The notes beneath the pieces were generated by a model that worked only from the letters and a program-made list of their open reading frames with translations, did not search any database and was not told the DNA's origin. A program made the position numbers and the translations under genes. Shown here one piece after another: positions 1 through 11,919 of a DNA stretch of 64,000 nucleotides. This DNA comes from Nymphaea colorata (taxonomy: Eukaryota; Streptophyta; Magnoliopsida; Nymphaeales; Nymphaeaceae): assembly GCF_008831285.2 (NCBI RefSeq), contig NC_045139.1:15296354-15360353 (forward strand), given 5' to 3'. Within the stretch, counting starts at the first letter, position 1. Every line of letters begins with the position of its first letter.

Positions 1-557
1 CTTAAATTACAACATTGAAGATCCTTACCCACCTTTCAGAATTCGATTATCTCCGGCGTTAGACTTGTCAGAACGCTGCGTTTAATTATTTTGGGCAGTT
101 CGAATGCCATAGCCCCCCTGGGTTGGCATTCATGATGAAGTGGATGCCGCCATTTAAGTTGGAGCAGCAGGGACTGTCTCTGACTCTCTGCTCAAGGCTT
201 TGAAATACGAGAGAACAGCAAATACTACTTTTCCTTTTTTTATTAAAGACAACGCTCGTTTTCGTCGGTTCCTTTTCAGACTTTTCCCCTTTCTTTCACT
301 TGGAATTTCTCGAATTGGGAGATTGACACACCCAACGCTATGATCTTGGAGAAACAATCATGCGCAGATGAAGATGTAGCGGAATGGGCAGAGCCTAGAC
401 CTGGGCTCGGTCCGGAGTGAAGCCCTTCGAACCAGAGACGAGCCATTTTGGCCATGGGGCGCAGATGCGCGTCCCCCTGAACCAAGGCAGCAGCATGCTC
501 AGGATGCGTGAAGCATGAGCTTGTGAGAGCTAAATACAGGGAAGCATGAATGCATTG

Positions 558-999
558 TTACCTGGTGGTGTTGGTGAGACCGAACTCGAAGGAGAGGAGA
601 TCGAGGGACTCGAGCTTCTTGATGGCGCTTCTGAACGCCCTCTCCGCCTTCCTCACCAGCTCCACCTCTTCCTCCAACCGCCTCTCCAACTGCATCACCT
701 GAAAGACCAGGAAACGGGGCAAACCCACCACCATTAGTTAGATTTGAGCAGCATCGATGAATAAAGCGAAGGTGGCAGTGGATGAGAAAAAGGAAAAAGA
801 GGAAGGGGAATGGAAAAGTAGCAGATACCCTTTTCTGCAATCTGTCGACCTCAGCCAAGGCTGCTCTCGACTCCATTCTTTCTGCTAGCAACCTTCTCTG
901 CAAGCAGTCGATGGTGAAAGAAGCTCTGTGCTCCTTCATTCGGAGCTCCTCTGCTTCTTCCACGCTCTTTGACAGCGGTATGTACGTGCATCTAGACAT
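558..999 (-). CDS. Small coiled-coil protein of unknown function (two exons)
   Basis: The exons are 829-999 (57 codons, starting MSRCTYIPLSKSVEEAEELR) and 558-698 (47 codons with the TAA stop). The intron is GT-AG, phase 0, with a CTTTCAG acceptor, and the product is 103 aa. The protein is very rich in Glu, Arg, Lys and Leu. The segments EELRMKEHRASFTIDCLQRR and VMQLERRLEEEVELVRKAER read as a continuous amphipathic coiled coil of about 80 residues. No catalytic motif, signal peptide or membrane segment is visible. Its style resembles short plant coiled-coil proteins of unknown function, but I cannot name a family. The stop lies one base into a possible donor (AG|GTAACA), so a third exon further downstream on the minus strand (around 276-476) is possible. 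Start, intron and coding bias are convincing; the 3' end is less certain. Confidence 0.62.
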
Positions 1000-3900
1000 T
1001 GCTTATAGGAAAGCCCGCCTCTCTCTCTCGCTTTCTCTCCTAGATCTTATGTGAGAGCCAGGCCTTTATCCAAGACGAGAGACAGAGAGAGAGAAAGGCG
1101 CCAAAGGCAGACCGTGAAACCTGCCCCGTTGCCTCTCGTGATGGTGCTCCTGTCCCGCTTTTACCGTTTTTTTCTTAAATTTCCCTGGAGATCCATTTTT
1201 TTCTTTAAAAATATTAAACCTAAGTCTCACATTCTTGCTGTGGAATGGTAACTTTTAAATTAAAGGAAAAGTTGAAATGAGAAAATAACAAGTTTGCATA
1301 AGGAATTTCCAAAATTTACACATTTCCCCTAACTTAATACATCTTGGTTTCATTGGGGGGTCTTCTTTTGGGGGCGGACAAAGTGAATAAATAAGCAAAT
1401 TATATAAGTGTCTCCGTGTTTTCAATTATAAACGAAAAGGTAAGCCTTGAAATGGAATTTTTCGGTCCTTTATGAGAGAGAATCTTTCTACTTCTTCGGC
1501 TCTCATTTCATTTGCCCGGAGCAGATTTCAATGACTAATATTTAGCCAAGTACTTCATCTTCAATTACCAATTGCCACCTCCCTCTTACGCGCCCTCCCT
1601 GCCGCACACTCGGCTTGAGGAATGAGCACAGTGTCCTTCCCTAAACCCAAGTTCTATTCCCATTTTCTACTTCAATAAACAAATAATAAGTTTTTTTGAT
1701 CTCATGCTATCGAAACCCCTTCTTCTAGTTCGTTCGTGCTTAGTTCCCTTTTTAAAACTTTACTTTTAAAAAGTTAAGGAAGCTGTTGGGGGTAGAGTTA
1801 GATTTTTTTTTTTATAAATTATTAAATATATAATTTAACAAATTTTCAGTTGAACTTGGACCAAGAACTCCAACCCTATAAAGCTAGCTACTTCATATAA
1901 CTAAACTTTTTTTGGTTCATAGTAAACGGAAACACCACCTCTTCCGCCCCTTTGGAGGATTAGCCGAGTGAGTTCGAGTCATGGTTGACAGTGGCGAGGA
2001 CGTAAATTTTTCCGGAAAGTTGGAAGGTTGTCAGTGGAAGCTCAAAAAAATTGCATGCGGTGTCGCGTGACTAATATCATTCTCTGTCGAAACGTTTCCC
2101 GTCACTGTTGGTCTCCAGACAGAGAATGTCCGTTGGTGGATTTCCCCATTCTGGACCCTCGTTCGATCCAGATTGGAGTCCCAGAATTGGTTCCGAACGT
2201 GAGTGGTCTGGATTCAGATATGTAATGTATATTGCTTCGGATATGGATAATTCGAATATTTTGGAACTTGAAACTTTGCTCAATGGGATCATCCAAAACC
2301 CGAGAACCATGTCTTAAAGGACGATCATCCCTAAATTAGACTTCAATCCTTCTCCTTTTTTATATCTACTTAAGCCAAATTTTTCTTGGAAGCAGTTGCT
2401 CGGCCACAGGTTCAAGTTGTAAATGGATTGGAAATATCTGATTATGGATCCAATATTGAATCCACTTAATTAATGTGTCTACTGCTTAGATTTGGGTTGG
2501 ATGTGCAGTTTTAGAGCTGAGCCCAAATTCGAACACAATATTCATATGAGACTTGATAAAGGTCTGACTTGATTGCATACTAATATTAGATCTAATGCTA
2601 GCCCAAATCCAAATTCAGTTGCATAGAAACAGATTAAGTCAAATTCAATAAAATCTGGACCCAAACTATTTACAAACCCTACCCAGGTTGTAGACTCAGT
2701 TCATTATTTACCTTGTGGAATGATGCAGTGTGCCGTAGCTTGATTGTTAAGGGAACAACCGAGTTTGGACAACACCATGAGATTCATTCCGTGGGTTGCT
2801 CATCATAAAAAGGTACAAAAAGATGTAATCATGGGTCAATCCAGCTTAATGTTTCATGAGAACATTTCTTAACCTAATTTTGTTCAATGTCCATCGACAT
2901 GGCCAAGTGGCTGGGATCCGCCTCAAAGGGGAATTCGGCACTGAGAGGCAAGATGGTCCACTAACAAGGAGTTTAGGTTACAATATTCATAGTCGTTGTC
3001 AAGTTCTCACTGCACTCCTTTCCTGAACCATAAAGATCCCGAAACATGCTTTGTGAACCCCAGGAAAGAGAGGCAAGAGCAGCACAATGGAAACAATAAT
3101 AACCATGTCTTTCTAAAAGGTTAGTCAAGCAGGGGAAATTATATGTCATGAGTAAGCGATTCCTTGAGCCAACGTACCTTGCACTCAAAGAGAGTTGTAC
3201 TCTTGGAAACTTCAAAAGGTTTCATCTATGTATGGATCCAACTGGTCCACCTGAAAGAGTCTTGGCCTTGGCACCTGTTAGGTGATCATGTCCGGATTGC
3301 ACCTAGTAAGATTAAGTTTAACCATTGTCATTGTTCCTCAGTGTTTGAGAGTATGTACAACTAAGTCACCAGACTCTTCTATTTTACCGCCACACCCGAG
3401 TCACATTGAGTCGGGTGCGCACCGGATATGGGTGTGGCTCTGACTCACACCGAATCCAATTGGAATATCATATTACTAAATTACTTATGTAATATATGTT
3501 GTTTGATATTTTTCTATACAATATAATTATTCAAGTATGTTATATGTATTAATAATTAAATTGTAATAATAATATATACATGTTTATCCTGTTATATATA
3601 TATAATAAATTAAAAATAATAATAGTAATAAAATACCTCAACGCACTCGCACCCTGCACTCTGGTGACATAGCTGTATAGTCCTTTGCTTTGTTTTGTAA
3701 TGTATATTTCATTTGCTTATGTTAAGTCCTTGTTTGCACTTGTTTACTTGTAAGGGGGTACTTCATGTATTGGGATTCTTTGTTTTGGGTGATCGACATG
3801 AGAATCTTGTAAGCGGCTTCGGCCATCCTGTAAGTAAAGTTGAGATATCATTATTTTCTTACCTCTCTTGTGATGACATTGCGAGCTTTCTTTATTCACA

Positions 3901-4419
3901 ATCTCTTTTCTTTATGACAAACAAAAACACTCTTTGTGCCCCTTTCGGTAGTTTGAAGCCACACGAACCGAAGAAGTCAGCCCGTGACAGTCACAATGTT
4001 TTGTTTTATTTGAAAAAAACGCGAAAAAAAATGTAACAATGAATTACATTGACAATATGGCGATCTGAGTACGGGTACAACTGGTCATCTTTGGGCAATT
4101 GGAGTTGGCTGTCAATTTGAATGTAAAACTCAACTGGAATCTTGGAAGAAAAGTATGGAAACAATGCTCGGCGTTATTAAATAAAAAAAAAAAAAAACCC
4201 AGTTAGTAGCAGAGCTACTGCTCTACAGGGCATCAAGCTCGAGCTTGCTCTGATTTTCTTTCTACATGTACTCTCTCTGGAGAGTGAACTACATGGTCTC
4301 ACATTTTTGGTGACTATTTTCTGAATGATCACGGGATTGCCTGACCTCTTCTCAATGCTTGACTTCACCGTGGAGTCAAAGCGTGAAGCACTGCAAGGAA
4401 GTCTTTAATGCCTGGAGTT
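1000..4419. other. Intergenic region with degenerate repeats
   Basis: No convincing gene was seen. The first 120 bases are CT/GA-rich and probably hold the promoter-proximal leader of the minus-strand coiled-coil gene. From about 2110 to 2690 there is a degenerate stretch rich in ATCCGAAT/ATTCGGAT-like words. Similar stretches lie near 8500-8880, 26950-27250 and 32140-32540, so this looks like an old dispersed repeat. The remainder is AT-rich and without recognisable content, apart from the MITE-like element listed at 3363-3671. Confidence 0.5.
3363..3671. mobile_element. Possible MITE with short inverted ends
   Basis: The left end reads AAGTCACCAGACTC and the right end, reverse-complemented, reads ATGTCACCAGAGTGC. 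The interior is AT-rich and flanked on both sides by GC-richer subterminal sequence. The interior has no coding capacity. I could not define a clear target-site duplication, so the boundaries are approximate. The TGTCAC-type end resembles the Mutator-like elements found elsewhere in this window. Confidence 0.35.
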
Positions 4420-4522
4420 TCAGGGTTGTGCTTCCCCTCATAGGTTGTGATTAATGCATCATCAGACTGGGTCGGCGACCACCTGATATTTTCGGGCATT
4501 GCATCTCGAACATTAATAGCTT
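4420..4522 (-). pseudogene. Relic exon: second half of the C-terminal WRKY domain
   Basis: Read on the minus strand, a CAG acceptor ends at 4523. The next bases give A|AGC TAT TAA TGT, which matches the start of the conserved last exon of group I WRKY genes (R|S-Y-Y-K-C), with the second Tyr codon turned into a stop. Further on, a second frame reads SDDALITTYEGKHNPE, the classic end of a WRKY domain. The two parts are out of frame, bases are missing between them, and the zinc-ligand pair HNH has become HNP. This is therefore a frameshifted, stop-containing exon. The preceding exon, which should carry WRKYGQK, was not found between 4523 and 5227; a weak resemblance near 4925-4970 is not convincing. 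Confidence 0.75.
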
Positions 4523-7279
4523 CTGCAGGCACCCGACCGGACTATGTGAACATGACAAATGAAGTTTAAAACCAGCCTAGGTGTTAAATGATTTCTCAAC
4601 AATGGAGCAACAAGTGAACTGTGTCCTTTGATCCAGATATCTCTCTCTCCCTCTCATCTCTCTTCACCCCAGGCAACTAGAGATGCTTAATTGCAACCAG
4701 TTCCTCTTAGTTCTGATCTCTCAAAAGAAAAATGAAAAAAAATGGATATCCTTGATGCCAAACGATCCCTATGAAAAGTTTATTTCATACTGGGGATCGA
4801 CCATTCATTCATAATGACAGTGGCAGTTGGATGGACAACAGGTTTTTATCTTTACGGCAACTGAAAGTTGTAGATATATAGAACGAAGAAGAAGTTTCAT
4901 CTAAGACGTTCTGCTCATTTTGTGAAAGGCCTTCTGTAACCTTCTCAAACTGCATATTTATTTTGCAGAACTCTAACGTTTGAAAAGTTGAATTAAAAAG
5001 CGATTGGTTGTAAAAAAGGCAGTTTAATTTTTACCATCAAATCCATCAAGTAAAGTAAAACACGTTGGCTCTTTAAGATTACTAAAAAGCAGCAGCAAAG
5101 AAAATATGAAGAATATAAGGTCACAAGTTTAATCAAGCCAATAAAACATCAAGTCACATACTATGTTGGCAGCCGTATGATTCATGTTTGCTACCATCCC
5201 AAGTTCGCACACGCTCAAGCAAATTACCTTCGCTTGCCGAGAGGTTCCTTGCATTCATCACCGAGCCCACACGAGTTCTCATGGCTTGCAGTGTCAACTC
5301 TATTGCCATTATCGTGAGCTAAAACCACTTTTCCTCGACTACGACGAAGATTTACCAGTGAAAATTCTTCATCATGTGCATCTACTTTGCCATTATTTCT
5401 CTGGCCGTGAGGATATCCACGACCCTGGCCACTGTCTCGCTCAGATTCGCGAATTTGTCCTTGACCCTGCATTGAAACCTGCTTGGGTTTCGGATGATTG
5501 TGTTCGCCACTGTAGACAATTTCTGCTACCTGCCCACCAAGAGATCTCTCCACCTTCTTCTTGACTGGGCAAGCTAGAGACGTGCATTTATAGTAGTTCC
5601 GTGAATACTCACTTCCTTTCACTTGTTTCTTTCCATACTTTCGCCAAGTGTAACCATCAAATGAAGGTCGATGAACGTCAGATGCAGAGTGCAAGCCCGT
5701 GCTCGTCAAGTTAGTGTTCTGTGTCGCGGCGTTTGGAGATGCAGTCGGTAGTCCTTTTCCCAACTTCGTCTGAGTTACTTTAGGAGCAGCACAGTAAGCT
5801 GGTGGTCGATACTTCCGGTCCAAGCTCCCCTGTTGGAAAAAAGAGCAAGCTATCTTCATCCATCCAACCATAAATCGTAAACTCTGGAAGAAACTACTGT
5901 TATTTTTAAAATGGCATGAGTATTTCATGTAGATACCGTGTAGCCGCGTTCAGGGAACAAACTCAAACAGTAGCAAACAAGCGAGCTACCTAACGCCAAA
6001 GGAAAGAACAAGAAGCATGTTTCCTTGACTACTCCATAATCAGCCGGATGAGTAGTTGTTTCAAGCTAAAACACAGTAATGATTCACATTAAACAGAACA
6101 ATGGAGGAAGGGAACTGTATATTGATCAAGTGAGACATGCATTTACAGGTCCCATAATTTGGGCAGTCTTTCATCCAGATTTACTCAAGGAGCTTCCGAA
6201 CATTCTCCTATTATTTAGGAAATTGAGAAAACCAGGAAAGTTTATGCGGACAGTTCAGTTTGAGTTGATGATTTTAGTAAATCCACATCTTTTTAGTTGC
6301 AGTTCTGCAGTAGCCAGTTGCGGCAGCTGCTATAACTAAAAAGTAACTAAAATACTGACTGCAATATCATTCTTTGTTTTACTTTTGCTTTTACTATCAT
6401 GGTAAGAGCAGCAGGTATTTGCAAGTTAGATTTCAGAAGAGTCACCATCACTTTAGTTGGTAACTGAGAGGCTTGAATCCACGAGTTCATAGATAAAGGC
6501 AATAGAACCATCTAACTGGCTCACCCATTTGCCCACAAATCCTTTAGATATGCTTCTTTTTTCTTTTCTTTTTTTTGGTTTCTTTATCATTTCAATCACC
6601 AGAAAGCCCATATTGAGCCGCCTGTGAAGTTCTTTACAAAGGAATAGTCCAGTTGCCTGCAGGCAGACACGCATGATTGAACCGGTAGGTTCAAAGCGAC
6701 ACTCGGACAAAGGACAATAACCAAACAAAAAGGGTGTAAAGAAAGAAAATTATAGGAAAGCAAAGATGCATTAAGAAAATCTCACCAGTTCAGCTTGACG
6801 AGAAGCAGAGGTTTCGGAAACGAGTTTTGCCAATGATCTGTAAACAACACTATGCCTCTTCTCACTCCTCAAAACCTTGGCATCAGAGGAACAGGGGCCC
6901 CGGGCTGCTGCTGCACTTTCTGCCACCTAGAAGAGATTAGAGGAAAGATGGGACTCAGAAGTTAGTGGCAAGAAGACTTTGTGACTTCCCCATCAGTGAG
7001 CAGAGTAACAATCAGAAGGCCAATAGCAGAAGCTACACAGCTATTACGAACAACAAAACCCGCCAGGAATTCCAAGGATTTTACCGGTGATTTCTGAACG
7101 TCAGCAAGCAGGAAGGTTGTGGAGGGCTTCAACCTCACCGTCTTCGGCCTAATGGCGACGGTGGTCGCCACCTCCGACGACAGCCTCGAAGGAGGAGAGA
7201 AGGAGCGAAACCGGAAGCCGGATGGCCTGGTAGCTACGGGCTTGGCCACCACCAACCTCTGCGGCTCCTTTCCTTCCAT
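4513..7279 (-). CDS. WRKY44: WRKY44/TTG2-like group I WRKY factor, C-terminal domain lost
   Basis: The exons are 7085-7279, 6786-6926 and 5228-5829, with perfect GT-AG junctions of phase 0, 0 and 2. The start is the Met of [20 protein letters not shown], which matches the WRKY44 N-terminus; two in-frame Mets lie 5 codons upstream. Exon 2 carries [11 protein letters not shown], also a WRKY44-like block. Exon 3 contains one complete WRKY domain: [20 protein letters not shown] followed by a CX4C-X22-HNH zinc finger. It ends in a basic stretch (EPLGKRR) that normally precedes the second WRKY domain. That second domain is decayed (see 4420-4522). Exon 3 can be spliced in phase to the acceptor at 4523, adding R-S-Y and then a stop at 4513, which gives about 315 aa. 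The family comprises nuclear, W-box-binding regulators of trichome, seed-coat and tannin traits. Whether this copy is functional is unknown. Confidence 0.8.
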
Positions 7280-7294
7280 TACGCGAACCATCAA

Positions 7295-10200
7295 ATCTCG
7301 CAGACGACGGAATTACTCCAGAGTTAGATTCAGACCATACAAGCCTGTCTAAACTGTGCCATACACGGAGAGAGACAGAGAGGAGGGAGAGAGCCTCAAC
7401 TTTGGCGTGCGATCCAGGACATTTTCAAGCGTCACCTGGCAAATTTCAGACGGACATGGCCCACTCCATCTCCCCACAGTGAACAGTCTCTTCGAATTCT
7501 AAGATCATGGGCAGATTTAAATGTGGCGATTTTCATTTTCTCATGTTTACTGTTTCAGAGTCTGAAGGCAAGTTTGTCAATTCACATGCTCCCCTCAACT
7601 GGAACACGTTCTTGATCACGAGTTACACCACTTGATTATGTAGAGGGGGGAATTCAAGAGTCGATGCTTTTGTTTCCATATGGACTGTAAACTTAATTAC
7701 ATTCAAATCTAAGAGCCAAATACGTCTTCATTTCTTCTCTTCGCAAAAACCTTTTGAAGATCAATGCATCAGATTCACGATACTTTTAAAACATCACGAA
7801 AATCAAATGACTGTTGTCTCGTCGTTCTATCTTTCTTGTGGTTTAGCACAGAGTTCCTTTTCGCCCACTCCTGTTCTCTGCTGTGGGAGCTTTAGATGCA
7901 AGAGCGGTTGACAGAGAGAAGGGAGGATTGCCCGGGTTCTGTCGCCCGTGAGGGAACCTTGTATTCCTGAATCACAAACGCGTGAATAGTTGATTCTAGA
8001 TTTTTGATGTTTGTGTCTTAAATACTAATGAATTTGAAAGCCTATGATATCATGATTAGTAGAAGTCCTCTTTATTAAGAGATTATGAAAAGGTTGAACT
8101 TCGTAACTACCAAGTAAATAAAATTAAGCTACAATTTGTTATCAATATAACTACAAAATAATTCAACTAATAATCAACATGGACCAAGTAACTTGAATTT
8201 TGACATAGTATAAATAGCTTGTCTTAAGGAGGTCTCGATGCCTTTAAGATTCCTTCAAGTGGCCTTCACAATTTTTGGTTTTGAATTTCAATTAGGCTCT
8301 AACAGGCGTGTGTGATAAGATCCAAAAGAGTCGTACCAATTAAATTTTGACTCAAAGACGCGTAGCAGGCTGTCCTTGTAGCAGCCCTAGAATCTCTACG
8401 AGTTGATCATTGATTTGGAAACTTTATGGCGTTTTTTTGTTTCACAGGTGCGATAAACAACAAAAGTAACAGGACGAGTGTTGCCTAACTTGAATAAATG
8501 ATTCTACATCTCAATGATTCTGTATTCGATTCAACTGCTCCAAATATTTAGGATATGAATTTATAAGATTGAATTTAGTTTTTAAGAAATTATATCCGAT
8601 CACATTCACTTTTTGGTTTTAAATAAATACTCGCTTCAATAATGAATATCAATATCGCCAATTAAATTTTCTTATATTTGATATTCATATGTTCTGAAAG
8701 TCGAGCTTTAATGTGTCATAATACGAATATGGTTCTGAATTTAAAAGTGGAATTTAGATCTCATTCAACTGTATAATTTAAAAGCCCAATTCAGATATCG
8801 TCATGATCTTTACTCGCACACATTCAAATTCAAAAATGCCGACATGGATAAATCAGATATCGTGAAAAGAGAACCCGTTTTTTTTACCTAACATGATTAG
8901 CCTTAAAATAAGACTTTGAGTGAGCAGAGGTTAATAATTAAACAAATAAGGCTCGAAAGCCGAGAACCTAGCCGAGGTCCTAGGTTGTCTTTGGACTAAT
9001 AGGTGGAGATATGATATGTCTTTCAATTTGAATGTCACGATTTTATTTTTTTATATAGTCTAGAAAATTAAGACTTATGAAAATCAAACTGATGACATGC
9101 TTATAAAACCAATTATATTAACAAAATAGACTTATGTCCTATGTTCTTCTATGAAATTGACTTTTCACATTAAAAATCACTTCGGCCACTTCCTTTTCTT
9201 TTCCTGAATGGAGACAAACGAGGCCTCAATAACTGCAGAAGGAGACAAAACGATGCAGGACCAGGGAGGGCACGTGCACACCACCCCCACCCACCCACCC
9301 CCTTAAAAGGACATTGCATTAATATTGAATGTCTGTGTTTACGTGAACAAAAAATTTTGTTCCCACTGTGTTTCTCTTCGATGTTCTCTTCCTGCTTCAA
9401 AAAGATTAGAAAAAAAAAATGTTGGGGGATTGGCTCGTCTGCTGGCTAATGCAAATGGCTGCTCGTGGTATGAATCCCGGCTTCCATAAGCATACTGCAT
9501 CGTAACATAATTCATCAAGAAGACCAGATGATAAGTCATTTTCTTGGGCTTTATGGAAGCACCAACCAGTTTTATGTAATACCAAGGAAGCTATGATCAT
9601 TAAATTTCTTCTTGTTGTCTTTAGGTTTATCCAATTCGAACATGGCAGCAAGATTCTTCGAAGGAAAACGTTCTGCAAGCGTCAAGATGCCTTCTTGAAT
9701 CCTTGAATGAGCAGAGACCCGCTTCGGCTCACTCCCTTCCCCCTGTACCTCCGCAGCATTAACATTACATCAACCGCAACTTTCTCAAAAGCGGAGGAGA
9801 GATTGTTGTGACAATTAATTGCTTCACATGTGCCGACCGATCGATAGAGTGACACCGAATGCACGTGACGTGAGCAACCAAACCACAAGAAAACAGAGGC
9901 GAACACCAAATCATCTGTGCATTGCACATGCCCCCATGATCGCCGGTGACTGATGTAATCCGCTTTCTGCAAGAGAGAATAAAGAGGCCAGATTACTAAC
10001 ATGACTTGCAGAAAAGAAGAAAAAGTGGGTTATCACTTGAGTATCAAGATAAAGAGGACACAGGAGATCTATTTTATTTAAATGGTTAAAGATCTGGTTC
10101 GTGAGCGCGGTGACTCTTTCGAGACATGAAGCACCATCATGCAACAGCAAAAGGTTGGTGGAACAGTGAACTGAACATTTATTTAGTTTGTGATTCACAA

Positions 10201-11919
10201 CAGGTTGGGATGTGCCCACTGTATAATGTTTCTGTTCTCTGGGATGGTTTTCATGGTGCTGTGTATCTAACAGTACATAGTACATGACACATAAAAAATT
10301 AAGAGGCCGAAGGGAGTGAAAGGATTGTAGGAAGACGCCATATGCAACCCCGACAGAAAAAATTGTAGTTTGCAGACAATGGAAGTAGGAAAAATCACTC
10401 ATTTTGAATGGTCATTCATAATAATTATAGAACTCAAAAGATGGTCTCCAAGGAAGAAATTGAAATCTGCCGGCTGTAGTATGCAGACCGATGAATTTTT
10501 AAACAAAAAAAAAAAAATGCTAAAAATCGTCGTAATAGTTGCACTAGCGAACGTCATTGTTTGGCCGCTGTTTTTAAAGGCTCAGTGTACCTATTGCCAT
10601 ATTTCAATTTCTCGTCTTCAAGGTCCCCGACAAAAACACATTTACAAGATATTCCACAATGCTTTTGGTTAATACTTGATGCCCTGAGGTAAGAAAGAGA
10701 AGGCAAGATCTGGTAGAGTCAGTTTAGCCAGTGCAGAGCCAAATATGCCTATACCAGTCCTTCAATATTTCTTTATTATTCATATTAATATCTTTAAATA
10801 TGGGATCCATCCCCGAGCAGGAGGTTGTAGACAAACGAATGGGAAGAGGCTTAGATCGAGTGGAATGCTGACCATGTCTCAACATTCAAAGTGAAATTGA
10901 AAATTACAATTTGACGATTGCAATTATTGAAATTGACATCCAAAATAATAGTTTAAAGATGGTTCGTGACTGCACGCACGCACACACACACACATATGCA
11001 CGCGCATGCACACGAGCACGTGCTTCCCAGACAGTTTAATGTAAACTTGTTAATATGGTCTTTTGATTGATCGTACTTAAATATGTTTTGTATAAACTTG
11101 TATAAGTATCTTTCCACGGGGATAGAATCCTTGCTGTTGGGCCGCCATTATTTTGGTAACATTGCAGACAAGTGAAATTGGAAAGCTGTAAGGGCTGGAG
11201 TTCACGTCTCAACATGCCTCGTATTCGTAAATTAGTGTGGAAATTGATTGGAAGAGAAACAAAGCATTGGTTTCTTCGAAAATTTATTGCAGCGGATGGG
11301 ACAAAATATTATTTTTCAGTGTAACAGTGTGGAATGCATCAACTTCTTACTCTGAGGTTGCCAAGGGATGAAGCCATTGCACAAAAAATATTGAGGGTAA
11401 CCATATTGTTGCACGATTTATTACAATAGAACAAGCAAACACTTGGATGAAATGAAGGGCAAACAGCACGTGTGGAACGCACAAAAAAAGAGCAAATAGC
11501 ATTTACAAATGCCAAATGGGACAACCCAATTGGGCATAATTCCTATAAATCTTAAAAATTGTGCATAATACATATATTATTCTCCACGTTTTGATTCCCT
11601 ATAGAACTACGCAAAAGAATTGCTCGTTACCATGTATCAAGTTCGCCCCCAGGACGGACTACAAGGAATTACACGAAAACTTATCAGCAATTTGCTGGTG
11701 TTGTGAAAGCCCATCAGGTCGGCAGTCCTGCCAGAGATCAAACCAACCAACCAAGGACGGACTAAAAAGAGATCTCAAAAAAACATAATCGCAGCACATC
11801 TTGATTCATCCAATCATGTGGCGCATTCAAGATAACCAATGTAACTCAATCTTCAGTTGTCAGAGCATGTGGCGAGATCAAAACAATCGGTTTCCATGGC
11901 TGGCTTTGAATAAATGCAA
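7295..11919. other. Intergenic region, AT-rich, no gene recognised
   Basis: 7300-7450 is the likely promoter and leader of the WRKY44-like gene. 8500-8880 holds another degenerate ATCCGAAT-type repeat relic. A C-rich run of CACC/ACCC words lies at about 9280-9302 and a CA/GCAC-rich simple repeat at about 10972-11020. The open frames here are short, with no coding bias and no recognisable domain. The last few hundred bases before 11920 are probably the 3' UTR of the minus-strand PGP synthase gene. Confidence 0.5.

Noticed and set aside
1940..1980. Sequence resembling a tRNA D-arm (GGATTAGCCGAGTGAG...TTCGAGTC)
   Set aside because: No acceptor stem, anticodon arm or T-arm at proper spacing.
4925..4970. 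Possible relic of the missing WRKYGQK exon (AAATATGCAG...GAAGGTTACAGAAGGC on the minus strand)
   Set aside because: The similarity is short, gapped and without flanking DGYRW or NPR codons, so it could be chance.
5184..5564. 126-codon plus-strand frame
   Set aside because: Antisense to WRKY44-like exon 3, which carries an unmistakable WRKY domain.
9911..10402. 163-codon minus-strand frame
   Set aside because: Composition is that of translated AT-rich non-coding DNA (Phe/Leu/His/Ser rich), with no motif and no flanking exon.
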